This document shows positions 1 to 8,247 of a stretch of 13,403 bases of DNA, piece after piece. Below the pieces are notes generated by a model that saw only the letters and a program-made list of their open reading frames with translations, was not told the DNA's origin and searched no databases. Source of the stretch: Flavobacteriaceae bacterium (GTDB lineage Bacteria; Bacteroidota; Bacteroidia; Flavobacteriales; Flavobacteriaceae); the NCBI GenBank assembly GCA_013001365.1, contig JABDMQ010000171.1, positions 1 through 13,403 of the forward strand, read 5' to 3'. Within the stretch, counting starts at the first letter, position 1; each line of letters begins with the position of its first letter. A program made the translations under genes and the position numbers.

Positions 1-360
1 GGGCAATAGATTTACCGTTGAATCTTCTTTTGAAATAGAAACATTTTTAGAAAAAAGATAATTAAATTTTATCCTCGAGATAAAATCAATGTGAATTTCT
101 CTTAAACGCTCTGCTTCATCTAAATTATGAAGGTGATATAGGATCTTGATTTTATCCGATTTCAAAAAAAGTAGATTACAGTAAATTTTGATTTGATCAC
201 CTTCTAGCCTGTGTGTATTTTTTGCGATCCGATAACAGAATTTTATAAAATTCTCATCGAAAACCAACATTTTATTAGGAAAATTGACTTTAAGCTCGTC
301 GAGAGTTACAATACCATTAGTTGTTATTATATAATCTTTCAAGTGGTTTGTTTTTAACAT
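1..360 (-). CDS. Unrecognised protein, N-terminal part (runs off left edge)
   Basis: The minus-strand frame is open from position 399 to the window edge, and the first ATG is at 360. It gives about 120 residues beginning MLKTNHLKDYIITTNG. The C-terminal part lies outside the window. I do not recognise the family: no membrane segment, signal peptide or nucleotide-sugar motif is visible, only a charged, helix-prone stretch (FLKSDKIKILYHLHNLDEAE near residues 69-88). Starting at 360 overlaps the end of the upstream membrane-protein gene by 44 bases. A second in-frame ATG at 270 (residue 31) would leave a 46-base gap instead and is preceded by an A/T-rich stretch, so the start is uncertain. Its place after wzx/wzy-type genes suggests a glycosyltransferase or other sugar-locus protein, but that is context only. 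Confidence 0.6.
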   Translation of the reverse strand, partial: MLKTNHLKDYIITTNGIVTLDELKVNFPNKMLVFDENFIKFCYRIAKNTHRLEGDQIKIYCNLLFLKSDKIKILYHLHNLDEAERLREIHIDFISRIKFNYLFSKNVSISKEDSTVNLLP

Positions 361-1567
361 ATTTATTATGAAATAATAGTGCGAGCATACAGAAAGGAAC
401 TATCCCTCTTTGGACTGACAAATAATTTTCCGTCATCATTGCAATAGCAAAAACGAGGAAAATGGCCATCATATCATATTCCTTGTTTAAGAATGCATTA
501 ATGCACAATAGGCCCACTGTTGTTATCAAAAGTAACCCGCCAAATATTCCAAATCGCAGGGTATAGTCCAAATACTGGTTATGACTATTATATTTCTCAG
601 AAACGGAAATAGTAAAATTGTTTTCGATGTATTTTGCCTGAAGTGACTTTTCAACATCTGCAGGTCCTAAACCAATGAGCAAATTATCTTTGATCAATTC
701 GACACATATCTTCCATCTATCTGGCCTGTAAAATTCAGAAAGGGAGTTCCGTGGGGCATAAGTTGCTTCAAGCCTCGAAACAAATCGTGCATACGAGTGG
801 GCAAGTACGGGCTTGGCATACCATAGAATTCCCGCAAGAATACATAGCAAGAATATCCTTAAGTATTTGTCACCCTTAAGAAAGATAATAACACAAGCAT
901 AGAAAAAGATTATGAAGTTAATCACAAAAAACACTCTGCTGCCCAATTGAAAATTGTAGAAAAGCAGCAATAGCAAACCGATAGCTATCCAAAAAGATCT
1001 GCCCTTTCTTTTTATTATCGAAATGCCGAAAATTATTGCAATTGTGTTATACAAGCTGAGATATGGATAATGAATATCCGAGATTCTAATGGAATTACTC
1101 AGTTGATAATATCTACTGAAAAATAACCTAACTGTTTTTTCATGGACCGTGGTGGTAATAAAATCATACACGATGATCAGTTCGTTGATTAAGGCAAAAA
1201 TGACCAATCCTATGAAAAATACTTTTTTGAATAATTTCAGGTCTATTGATTCTTTTAATTTATTTGACAATAGCGCTGGAAACAAAACCCAAGATAGGTT
1301 TCGTTCTATGAACTGAACATAGCGATGCATATCTTCCGTCCAAAACACAGAAATAAGATGAAATATAAAGATCAAAAAAAACAGCCAACCTAATTTGTTC
1401 TGTTGAATATAGATTTTTGGGTCTCGGAACTCCCAGACCGTTAGCACTATAAAAATTATAATAAACAGGCTGGAGGCCGTTAATGAAAAGAGAAGCGCCA
1501 AAAATGCGCTACATAAAACCAGAGTACGGATTTTATCATAATTCAACAGCGGTATTTTTGCGGTCAT
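317..1567 (-). CDS. O-antigen ligase/polymerase family membrane protein (first of the pair from the left)
   Basis: This 416-residue protein is almost wholly hydrophobic, with roughly 10-12 predicted membrane segments. One large non-membrane loop (about residues 255-335) contains YRPDRWKICVELIKDNLLIG and then SHNQYLDYTLRFGIFGG. The latter is the C-terminal signature of the O-antigen ligase/polymerase family (Wzy_C, WaaL-like). Such inner-membrane proteins either polymerise undecaprenyl-linked repeat units (Wzy) or transfer finished glycan to lipid A-core (WaaL); the sequence alone does not decide which. Its start overlaps the end of the neighbouring upstream paralogue by 32 bases, implying translational coupling in one operon. 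It is clearly different in sequence from that neighbour despite the shared loop motif. Confidence 0.85.
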   Translation of the reverse strand: MTAKIPLLNYDKIRTLVLCSAFLALLFSLTASSLFIIIFIVLTVWEFRDPKIYIQQNKLGWLFFLIFIFHLISVFWTEDMHRYVQFIERNLSWVLFPALLSNKLKESIDLKLFKKVFFIGLVIFALINELIIVYDFITTTVHEKTVRLFFSRYYQLSNSIRISDIHYPYLSLYNTIAIIFGISIIKRKGRSFWIAIGLLLLLFYNFQLGSRVFFVINFIIFFYACVIIFLKGDKYLRIFLLCILAGILWYAKPVLAHSYARFVSRLEATYAPRNSLSEFYRPDRWKICVELIKDNLLIGLGPADVEKSLQAKYIENNFTISVSEKYNSHNQYLDYTLRFGIFGGLLLITTVGLLCINAFLNKEYDMMAIFLVFAIAMMTENYLSVQRGIVPFCMLALLFHNKYVKNKPLERLYNNN

Positions 1568-2708
1568 ATGATAAATTAATCATTAGGATGAAAAATAGCA
1601 TAACGTAGGTCAATTTTAAAGTCTCATGTGTTATACTGAATAAAAGTATGAATATTATACAAGCCTTTATCTCCTTGCCAAAAAACAAGAATACCCTCTT
1701 AAAAAAATAGAAGAAAAACACCAGCCCAAGTATTCCAAACCTTAGAAAAATATCAAAATATTGACTATGCGCGGAATTATTGGGAATGTCAATCATGTTC
1801 TGACTTTTAAGTACACCAGCACCTATACCGCCTGTTCCACTTATTGGGTTGTTCACAAATGTAAACCGAAGTATTTCCTTCCATGTTTGAAACCTTTCAG
1901 AAACTGATTTCTCACCTGTCCCCTCATTAAAAGCCCCCAGGGCTTCAACAAATTTGTTTAATATTTTATCAAATATTTGAAGACTAAGTTGCCTGTTGTA
2001 ATAATCATAAATAAATATCAGAATTAAAACCAAAGTACTTATCAATAAATATTTAAGTGCTTTTCTGTTAAATCTTGGTTTTAATGGAACAAGATAATAC
2101 ATCATGCTGATTATGAGTGAAAGGTAAGCCGTTCTTGTAAAACTCATAAAAAAGGCATATGAGATGACCATAAAGCAAAGTAATCCAAACAGACTTACCT
2201 TAGTCTTTAATTTGTGTAATAAAAGATGTAGTGCTATTCCTAATAGAATAATATATCTCTGTGGCCAATCAGGAACAAAAGGCTGCAATAAGCTCTTTGC
2301 ACCATCGGCATAGAAAAATGGGATATTAAGACTGTACACAACGTGAAATATCACAAGTAGACTATAGATAAAACAAACTATAACAATACTTCTTTTAATC
2401 ATTGACAGATTAAAAGGAAGTATAAATAATAGTAAAGTAAAAGGAAGTATAATGGCTAAGCTACTCGCTGAACCTCTTAAAATATACCCAGCTTCTGCAA
2501 ACCAAATAATTCCCAAAAGCCATGATGCAATTAAAAAAAAAATAAAAAAACTTACTTCTGTGAATTTGCGCTTATTGGATAAATCAAGCTTTGAAAAAAA
2601 CGGAATTAGAAGGAATAGGTAATTTGAAGTAATAGATGAAATTGTTACGGGCCAAAACATGGAAGCCAATATCACCTTCTTAATATTTTTTACTTTAAAG
2701 ACTATCAT
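1536..2708 (-). CDS. O-antigen ligase/polymerase family membrane protein (second of the pair)
   Basis: This 390-residue protein has about 10-12 hydrophobic segments. Its large loop (about residues 250-320) carries VSERFQTWKEILRF, GTGGIGAGVL and then NSAHSQYFDIFLRFGILG, the same family signature as in the next gene (H-x-Q-Y-x-D, then RFG). It should sit in the inner membrane and act as Wzy polymerase or as a ligase. It starts in an ATGA overlap with the flippase gene stop, so it is very probably translationally coupled to it. Direct proximity to a flippase favours Wzy for this copy, with the downstream copy as ligase or a second polymerase; this assignment is inference. Confidence 0.85.
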   Translation of the reverse strand: MIVFKVKNIKKVILASMFWPVTISSITSNYLFLLIPFFSKLDLSNKRKFTEVSFFIFFLIASWLLGIIWFAEAGYILRGSASSLAIILPFTLLLFILPFNLSMIKRSIVIVCFIYSLLVIFHVVYSLNIPFFYADGAKSLLQPFVPDWPQRYIILLGIALHLLLHKLKTKVSLFGLLCFMVISYAFFMSFTRTAYLSLIISMMYYLVPLKPRFNRKALKYLLISTLVLILIFIYDYYNRQLSLQIFDKILNKFVEALGAFNEGTGEKSVSERFQTWKEILRFTFVNNPISGTGGIGAGVLKSQNMIDIPNNSAHSQYFDIFLRFGILGLVFFFYFFKRVFLFFGKEIKACIIFILLFSITHETLKLTYVMLFFILMINLSYDRKNTAVEL

Positions 2709-3940
2709 TTCTTCGTCGCGATTTGCACATTGCTGAAACTGAAAATAATTAAAGCTCTAACTAAATATGTTATAAGATATAAGCTTAGAAACAAATTAAT
2801 ACTTAATCCTGAACTGTTCTTAAAAAGTATTAAAGAATAACTTAAAACAAATATCCCACAAATCAAGTTGACAAATACGAATTTCTTAAATCTATTAGCC
2901 AAAAAATAAAAAGGAGTTGAAACATATTGAAAACCTTGCGCAAAAAGTATAATAAAAACGAATGGAGCTAGTTTTAGATCGTTTAGAGGCCAAATCTTCA
3001 TAGCGAAATAACTCAAAGTAGCACCTACTATAGATAATGATATAAAAGACAATAAAATCTTATTTCTAAAATTCACCGATAGCTGATAATTCTCTTTATA
3101 TTTTCTTTTTAAAATTGGAGCATAAACATTGTTGACTCCATTCGCGACAAGTAAAAGCACCATCCATAAATTAATCATTCTCCCAAGGGCTAAGGAGTAG
3201 CTATCTTCTAAAAACAATTTGGTTAAATTTAAAGCTCCATAGCCCATTAACCAACCTACAAAAACGTTTATCCATAGTGTTGAACTATATCTAAATACTT
3301 CTTTAAAAATTTTTGCCTTAAAATTGAATACGGGCTTAAAATCACCCTTAAAAACAACCCAAACGCCGATTAAAGAAAATGCGATAAACTTTGCAAGAAA
3401 AAACCCAAATATGATATCGATTTTTAGCAGAAAAATAAATACAAGCTGCAGTAAAAAAGATAGAAAAAAAGGCATATTCTTCAAGAACATGGAATGACTA
3501 TGATTTTCAATCAGAACTTCATAAAAAGAAGAAATTTCAAAAAAGTTTCTAAAAAACATGTATCCTGTCAAAAATACTATTGGCCAAAAAGAGTCGATTT
3601 TATAATACTCCAAAAAACTTGTTTGAAATATTAATGCTATGGAGAGGAAAAATATAAAAGCAAAGAGGTTAAAAAAGAAAACCGTATTTAATATGTCTTG
3701 CTTGCTAAATTTGTCGATTACACCAAATATAGCATTCGCATTATTTACTGGATTTACAAGCTTAATTAGCCCGGATAGTGAAATTAGTAGTAGAATTGAG
3801 AGATATTGACTTTCTGAGTCTTGTAATAAAACTGGTAGAAATATTAGAATGAATTGTTCTCCTCCTTTGGACAAGCCTTCAAAAAAAATATACTTTACCG
3901 TTGTTCTTAATTGTTCATTCAAGAAAAAATATCTTTTCAT
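2705..3940 (-). CDS. Wzx-type polysaccharide flippase (MOP superfamily)
   Basis: This 411-residue protein has about 12 hydrophobic helices and short polar loops, and an N-terminal half containing GLSKGGEQFILIFLPVLL. Size, topology and position next to Wzy-like genes match Wzx/RfbX flippases of the MATE/MOP exporter superfamily, which move undecaprenyl-diphosphate-linked repeat units across the inner membrane. Primary sequence is poorly conserved in this family, so the call rests mainly on topology and context. The start ATG follows the 186-bp gap after the cytidylyltransferase gene, and the stop forms an ATGA overlap with the polymerase/ligase gene. The gene is visibly more A/T-rich than the sugar-synthesis genes, as is usual for wzx/wzy. 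Confidence 0.8.
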   Translation of the reverse strand: MKRYFFLNEQLRTTVKYIFFEGLSKGGEQFILIFLPVLLQDSESQYLSILLLISLSGLIKLVNPVNNANAIFGVIDKFSKQDILNTVFFFNLFAFIFFLSIALIFQTSFLEYYKIDSFWPIVFLTGYMFFRNFFEISSFYEVLIENHSHSMFLKNMPFFLSFLLQLVFIFLLKIDIIFGFFLAKFIAFSLIGVWVVFKGDFKPVFNFKAKIFKEVFRYSSTLWINVFVGWLMGYGALNLTKLFLEDSYSLALGRMINLWMVLLLVANGVNNVYAPILKRKYKENYQLSVNFRNKILLSFISLSIVGATLSYFAMKIWPLNDLKLAPFVFIILFAQGFQYVSTPFYFLANRFKKFVFVNLICGIFVLSYSLILFKNSSGLSINLFLSLYLITYLVRALIIFSFSNVQIATKK

Positions 3941-4126
3941 TTAATATTCAGATGGAGCACGTTCGATATCTTATTTTAAGTCAAAGTAATTTATTCAATC
4001 CCAGATGCTAATTCACTGCAATTCAAGACAGATCACCATAAAAATATCGTTTTTCTAAGAAGGTGGACCAATTTGGAAAATTTGTCTTCAATCCTCCTTA
4101 TCATTGTGTGACTATATAATGTGTAA
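3941..4126 (-). other. Intergenic gap upstream of the flippase gene
   Basis: This A/T-rich spacer separates the nonulosonate block from the flippase/polymerase genes. I see no convincing hairpin terminator. The closest match to the Bacteroidota -7 element (TAnnTTTG) is TTACTTTG about 50 bases before the flippase start, with no TTTG-like -33 element at the usual distance, so I do not call a promoter. A 23-residue reading frame at 4033-4104 is the only short ORF of note and is discussed under findings. Confidence 0.5.
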
Positions 4127-4819
4127 TTATAATTGTACTATTTGCTCCTTTAGTAAAAACTCGCTTATTCTCCAATCTAGCTCTTCATCCAAGTCTATGG
4201 ATGAAAGTTCATCCATTACATATTTCTTTACTTTACGGAATTTAAAATGATTTTTTTCTCTAAGTGATTTTGGATTTATTACGTACACAGCTCCATTGTA
4301 CTCCCATACCTTAGGGGCGTCCTGCCTGCGAGTGAAACTCCCCGTTTTAGATTTTGTTAACCACCCATCTTCATCTTCTTCAAATAACACATAATATGGG
4401 TTTGATTTAGTTTCTTTTACCGAAACAACCATATCATATTCATTGCTATAAAGTTCCAGGGCCTCTCTGATATGCTTTGAAGTTCGAAAAGGAGAGGTTG
4501 CCTGTAGCAAAATAATTACATCAGGGTGATATTTCTTATCCTCGTAATAATTCAGAGCATGAAGTAGTACATCATAGGTGCTAGCCGTATCCGAAGCTAG
4601 CTCATCGGGTCTCAAGAAAGGTACCTCAAGGCCCAAATGTTCTACTACTTCCTTAATCTTTGGAGAATCGGTAGAAACACATATTTGTTTATCGCTAAAT
4701 AACTCCCGAGCCGCATCCAATGTATATTGTATTAAAGGTTTCCCTCCCAATTTCTTGATATTCTTCCCGGGAATTCCTTTTGATCCACCTCTCACAGGAA
4801 TTATTATCAGCGGCTTCAT
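4127..4819 (-). CDS. CMP-nonulosonate cytidylyltransferase (NeuA/LegF family)
   Basis: This 230-residue cytoplasmic enzyme should use CTP to activate a nonulosonic acid to its CMP form for a sialyltransferase-like enzyme. The N-terminus has the family nucleotide-binding motif IIPVRGGSKGIPGKN (residues 6-20), followed by LLQATSPFRT (104-113). The C-terminal SSIDLDEELDW (206-216) supplies the acidic metal ligands (D209, D211). TRRQDAPKVWEYNGAVYVI (163-181) resembles legionaminic-type (LegF/PtmB) members more than animal-type CMP-Neu5Ac synthetases. Length is normal for the short bacterial form. It lies 13 bases after the GMD gene and is the last gene of the nonulosonate block. The exact sugar cannot be read from the sequence; see the pathway finding. 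Confidence 0.9.
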   Translation of the reverse strand: MKPLIIIPVRGGSKGIPGKNIKKLGGKPLIQYTLDAARELFSDKQICVSTDSPKIKEVVEHLGLEVPFLRPDELASDTASTYDVLLHALNYYEDKKYHPDVIILLQATSPFRTSKHIREALELYSNEYDMVVSVKETKSNPYYVLFEEDEDGWLTKSKTGSFTRRQDAPKVWEYNGAVYVINPKSLREKNHFKFRKVKKYVMDELSSIDLDEELDWRISEFLLKEQIVQL

Positions 4820-4832
4820 AGATCGATTCTAA

Positions 4833-5867
4833 TTAAATCTTAGATAGTTCATGTTCCATCATAATATCTACTAATTCTTTGAACTTAATTGTGGCTTCCC
4901 AATTCAATTTTTCTTTAGCTTTGGTAGAATCTCCTATTAAGATATCGACTTCTGTTGGTCTAAAATAATAGGGGTCTATGGAAACCAGTGTTTTATTTGA
5001 TTTGCTGTCATAACCCACTTCATCCACGCCTTTTCCCTTCCATGCGATTTCAATATCAATATGCTTGAACGCATATTCTACAAATTCTCTAACGGTATGT
5101 GTTTCGCCTGTAGCAATTACGAAGTCTTCAGCTCTTTCTTGTTGAAGCATAAGCCACATGGCCTCAACATAATCCTTTGCATAACCCCAATCACGCTTTG
5201 CATCCAAATTTCCAAGACGAATTTTATTGAGTTTCCCCGCCTTAATTTTGGCGACAGACTCAGCAATTTTTTTTGTCACAAAACTATTCCCTCTTCTTGG
5301 GCTCTCATGATTAAATAGGATGCCGTTACAAGCATATATATTATAAGCTTCCCGATAATTGATCGTCAGCCAGTACGAATATATTTTAGCTACTCCGTAA
5401 GGGCTTCGTGGATAAAAAGGAGTCGTTTCCTTTTGCGGAATTTCCTGAACTTTTCCATATAACTCACTAGTAGAAGCCTGGTAGTATTTTGTTTTGTTTT
5501 GCAATCCTAATATCCTTATCGCTTCAAGGATTCTAAGACTGCCTATGGCATCTGCATTAGCGGTATATTCTGGGATATCAAATGAAATTCTTACGTGGCT
5601 TTGTGCTGCTAAATTATATACTTCATCAGGCACAATTTCCTGAAGTAATCTCATTATATTAGATGAATCCGTCATGTCTCCATAATGAACATGGAAATCC
5701 AATTCATGACTATCCACGCCCTTGTAGAGATGATCAATCCTTAATTTCTGTTCTAGGCTTGATCTTCTGACCATTCCATGAACCTCATATCCTTTTTCCA
5801 ATAAAAACTCGGCTAAATAGCTCCCATCTTGTCCAGTAACCCCTGTTATAAATGCTTTTTTCTTCAA
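4833..5867 (-). CDS. gmd: GDP-mannose 4,6-dehydratase
   Basis: This enzyme converts GDP-D-mannose to GDP-4-keto-6-deoxy-D-mannose with bound NADP, in the cytoplasm. It is a close match to canonical GMD over its length (344 residues; E. coli Gmd is slightly longer). It has ITGVTGQDGSYLAEFLLEKG (residues 7-26, Rossmann loop), QASTSELYG with T133 and E135, Y157 and K161 of the YxxxK pair, ACNGILFNHESPRRG and YFRPTEVD near the end. The start codon is TTG at 5865-5867: no in-frame ATG occurs between it and the upstream stop, and the next internal Met (32) would remove the cofactor loop. It lies 5 bases after the aminotransferase gene. The 4-keto product is the expected substrate of that aminotransferase. 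Neither a GDP-fucose synthase nor an RMD reductase gene is visible nearby. Confidence 0.93.
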   Translation of the reverse strand: MKKKAFITGVTGQDGSYLAEFLLEKGYEVHGMVRRSSLEQKLRIDHLYKGVDSHELDFHVHYGDMTDSSNIMRLLQEIVPDEVYNLAAQSHVRISFDIPEYTANADAIGSLRILEAIRILGLQNKTKYYQASTSELYGKVQEIPQKETTPFYPRSPYGVAKIYSYWLTINYREAYNIYACNGILFNHESPRRGNSFVTKKIAESVAKIKAGKLNKIRLGNLDAKRDWGYAKDYVEAMWLMLQQERAEDFVIATGETHTVREFVEYAFKHIDIEIAWKGKGVDEVGYDSKSNKTLVSIDPYYFRPTEVDILIGDSTKAKEKLNWEATIKFKELVDIMMEHELSKI

Positions 5868-5872
5868 AACTT

Positions 5873-6961
5873 TTAAATATTATTTCTTATTAATTCTATT
5901 ATCCTACTCTGATCCTTAGTTTCTAGTGCCGGAAAACTGGGCAAATTGATTCCCAATGCAGATATCTTTTTAGAGATGGGACAATCTTCGATTTTCTCGT
6001 AGAAAGGTAATTCATCAATGGGTGTAAAAAATGGTCTTGTTTCCACCTTTTCATCATTCAATTTGGCGATAATATGATCCTTTTCCTTAATTGTACTGAA
6101 TAAAATAGAACACATCCAATAAGATGAAGAAGAATTATCAGGCAGTTTTTGGAAATTTACCAAATCCTTTAGTCCCTCTTCATAATTTTGTTGTATTTGT
6201 GCCTTTAATTCTAATATCTCTTTTATCTTTTTTAACTGAGCAACGCCAATAGCCGCTTGTATATTGGTCATTCTGTAATTATACCCTAGAATATCATGAT
6301 AATACCTGACTGTTTCTGAATTACCCTGGTTTTTGAGCTTTCTGATTTTATCCGCCAATTTTCTGTCTGGTGTTAAGACCATTCCGCCTTCCCCTGTTGT
6401 GATTGTCTTGTTTCCAAAGAATGAATAAGTTGAAATATCCCCTAAGGTACCTGAAGCCTTCTCTTCAAAGGTAGCCCCAAAAGACTCTGCTGCATCCTCA
6501 ATTAGGAAGAGTCCGTGCTTATCTGCAATTCTTTTTAACTCATTGTAATCGCCAGGCACACCATAAACGTTGGTATACAGGATAGCTTTAGTTCTTGGCG
6601 AGATTTTCTCTTCAATAAGGGAGGGATCCAAATTCCAAGTCAAGGGATCTATGTCCACAAAAACTGGTTTAGCTCCAACATATAAAATAGAATTTGATGA
6701 AGCTACATATGTGAAATTAGTTGTAATAACCTCATCTCCATGTCCAATGTCTAAGGCCAACATTGCCAAATGAATGGCCACAGTACCATTACTGACAGCA
6801 ATTGCATGGTTAGCACCAGTGTATTTTTGAATATTCTGTTCGAATGCATTTATATATTTTCCTTGGCTCGATATCCAAGTAGATTCCATGCATTCTGCAA
6901 CGATTTTACTTTCGTCTTCCCCTATATAGGGTTTATATATTGGTATTTTTTCAACGCCCAT
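5873..6961 (-). CDS. DegT/DnrJ/EryC1 aminotransferase, perosamine-synthase-like
   Basis: This 362-residue PLP enzyme belongs to the sugar aminotransferase family (fold type I). Visible features are the opening IPIYKPYIGEDE, STWISSQGKYI, SVSNGTVAIHLAMLALDIG-like substrate/PLP loop (residues 56-73), IEDAAESFGA with PLP-binding D156, FFGNKTITTGEGGM with Schiff-base lysine K185, GYNYRMTNIQAAIG (226-239) and ETRPFFTPI near residue 307. The pattern is very like GDP-perosamine synthase (Per/RfbE), which aminates C4 of GDP-4-keto-6-deoxymannose using glutamate. That fits the GMD gene 5 bases downstream. LegC/PseC-type aminotransferases of legionaminic or pseudaminic pathways are the alternative. It is 2 bases downstream of the acetyltransferase-TIM-barrel gene. 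Confidence 0.88.
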   Translation of the reverse strand: MGVEKIPIYKPYIGEDESKIVAECMESTWISSQGKYINAFEQNIQKYTGANHAIAVSNGTVAIHLAMLALDIGHGDEVITTNFTYVASSNSILYVGAKPVFVDIDPLTWNLDPSLIEEKISPRTKAILYTNVYGVPGDYNELKRIADKHGLFLIEDAAESFGATFEEKASGTLGDISTYSFFGNKTITTGEGGMVLTPDRKLADKIRKLKNQGNSETVRYYHDILGYNYRMTNIQAAIGVAQLKKIKEILELKAQIQQNYEEGLKDLVNFQKLPDNSSSSYWMCSILFSTIKEKDHIIAKLNDEKVETRPFFTPIDELPFYEKIEDCPISKKISALGINLPSFPALETKDQSRIIELIRNNI

Positions 6962-6963
6962 TG

Positions 6964-8247
6964 TTAATTCAGTAAACTTAACTGGTTTTTAATTTGATTT
7001 GTATTTATGTTTTTCACTTCCAGAATGTGAATACAATCCTCAAAATAGATCATTTTCGGTAGAAACCAATAGTTAGTTGATATTGAATCGTTAGTGTCTC
7101 TTTCACCGTCATTATCACTATGGTGAACATACTTGACATACGGTTTTATTAGATCAACTGCTTCATGCATGTTAAAATTCAATGCTTGGGCCGATACTTT
7201 CAAATGTGCTGTATCCAAAAGTAATCCAAATCTGTCTGACGATATTTCATTTACAAGTTTTATCATTTCCTCTGCCCTTGAACAAAAAAGAACCTCCTGC
7301 CCGTCATCACGAAGATTAAATTTGGTGGTAACATTATTTTCAATCAAAAACGAAAGATCTAAGCCTTCTGCTTCTGCAAGTATAATTTGAACCGAATCCA
7401 AAAAATATTTCCAATTTAAATCACGATCAATGACAACATTCACATCCAATTGTCGTCCCAATTGATGCGGATCCGGATCAATGCAAAATCCTGCATGAGC
7501 TGTAAAGTAAGGTGCCCCGCATTTCTTGGTGAGATGTAGTCCCTGAATACAATGATCTATTGAGCGTTGCCGAATTGTATTATTTATACTAGCAAGGTTT
7601 ATCACAAAAGGTTCCTTTGGGGCAGGAAAGTAATTATGCGCTAACCGCTTGATATCGGTTTCAGTAAAAAAATCAATCATGTCTTCAGAAAATGGGAAGC
7701 TAGAGCTGAATTCAATTGTCCAATCGTTCTCCTTTGCCAAGGCAACAATTTCTTCTCTGGTTTTTTTTGAAAAAGCTAAGGTGCTAATTCCGAATAGCTT
7801 GGTATTATTCCCAATATTCGAAACTTTTTTTCTCAATATTGAAAAGTCATCCTTTTTAGTAACAACTTCAAAACCAAAGCCCTCATATAATTTTATTGCT
7901 CTTTCGTTGTCGTTATCTACAGACAGATGTATATTTTCTATTCCTTTCTCACTGGCCTTGCTAAGCAATTCCTGCATAATTTCCCTGGCTAATCCTCTTC
8001 CTTGATATTCTTTTTTTATAACAATCCCTAACCAGACGATTTTATCTTCTACATCCAAATGACCATATCCAACGGCATTATCCTTTAACATCAGGAGGCA
8101 GGTAAATATATGATTATCCAATGCCTCTAAACTTCTATTCTTAAAGTATCTGAATGATTTTTGTTCCTCATTCAAGGTATTTATAAAAGAAGTCAACACA
8201 GCGGAATTATCCTGAGTAATTTCTAATATGTCTAATTCTTGTCCCAT
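6964..8247 (-). CDS. Fused GNAT N-acetyltransferase and xylose-isomerase-like TIM barrel
   Basis: This is a two-domain protein of 427 residues. Residues about 1-142 are a GNAT acetyltransferase: acetyl-CoA loop EYQGRGLA (80-87) and the C-terminal SVDNDNERAIKLYEGFGF (109-126). Residues about 150-427 look like the AP-endonuclease-2/xylose-isomerase-like TIM barrel (sugar isomerases, epimerases, endonuclease IV). Candidate metal or catalytic positions remain: H251 in TAHAG, E303 in LIENN, D345 and H348 in LLLDTAHLK, H375/H376 in VHHSDNDGERD and E410 in ILEVKN. The start overlaps neuB by 16 bases; AGGAAAG lies about 9 bases upstream of the ATG. From context the GNAT half would N-acylate the 4-amino sugar made by the aminotransferase, and the TIM barrel would release, epimerise or isomerise the sugar before NeuB. 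Domain calls are firm; the substrates are inference. Confidence 0.85.
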   Translation of the reverse strand: MGQELDILEITQDNSAVLTSFINTLNEEQKSFRYFKNRSLEALDNHIFTCLLMLKDNAVGYGHLDVEDKIVWLGIVIKKEYQGRGLAREIMQELLSKASEKGIENIHLSVDNDNERAIKLYEGFGFEVVTKKDDFSILRKKVSNIGNNTKLFGISTLAFSKKTREEIVALAKENDWTIEFSSSFPFSEDMIDFFTETDIKRLAHNYFPAPKEPFVINLASINNTIRQRSIDHCIQGLHLTKKCGAPYFTAHAGFCIDPDPHQLGRQLDVNVVIDRDLNWKYFLDSVQIILAEAEGLDLSFLIENNVTTKFNLRDDGQEVLFCSRAEEMIKLVNEISSDRFGLLLDTAHLKVSAQALNFNMHEAVDLIKPYVKYVHHSDNDGERDTNDSISTNYWFLPKMIYFEDCIHILEVKNINTNQIKNQLSLLN

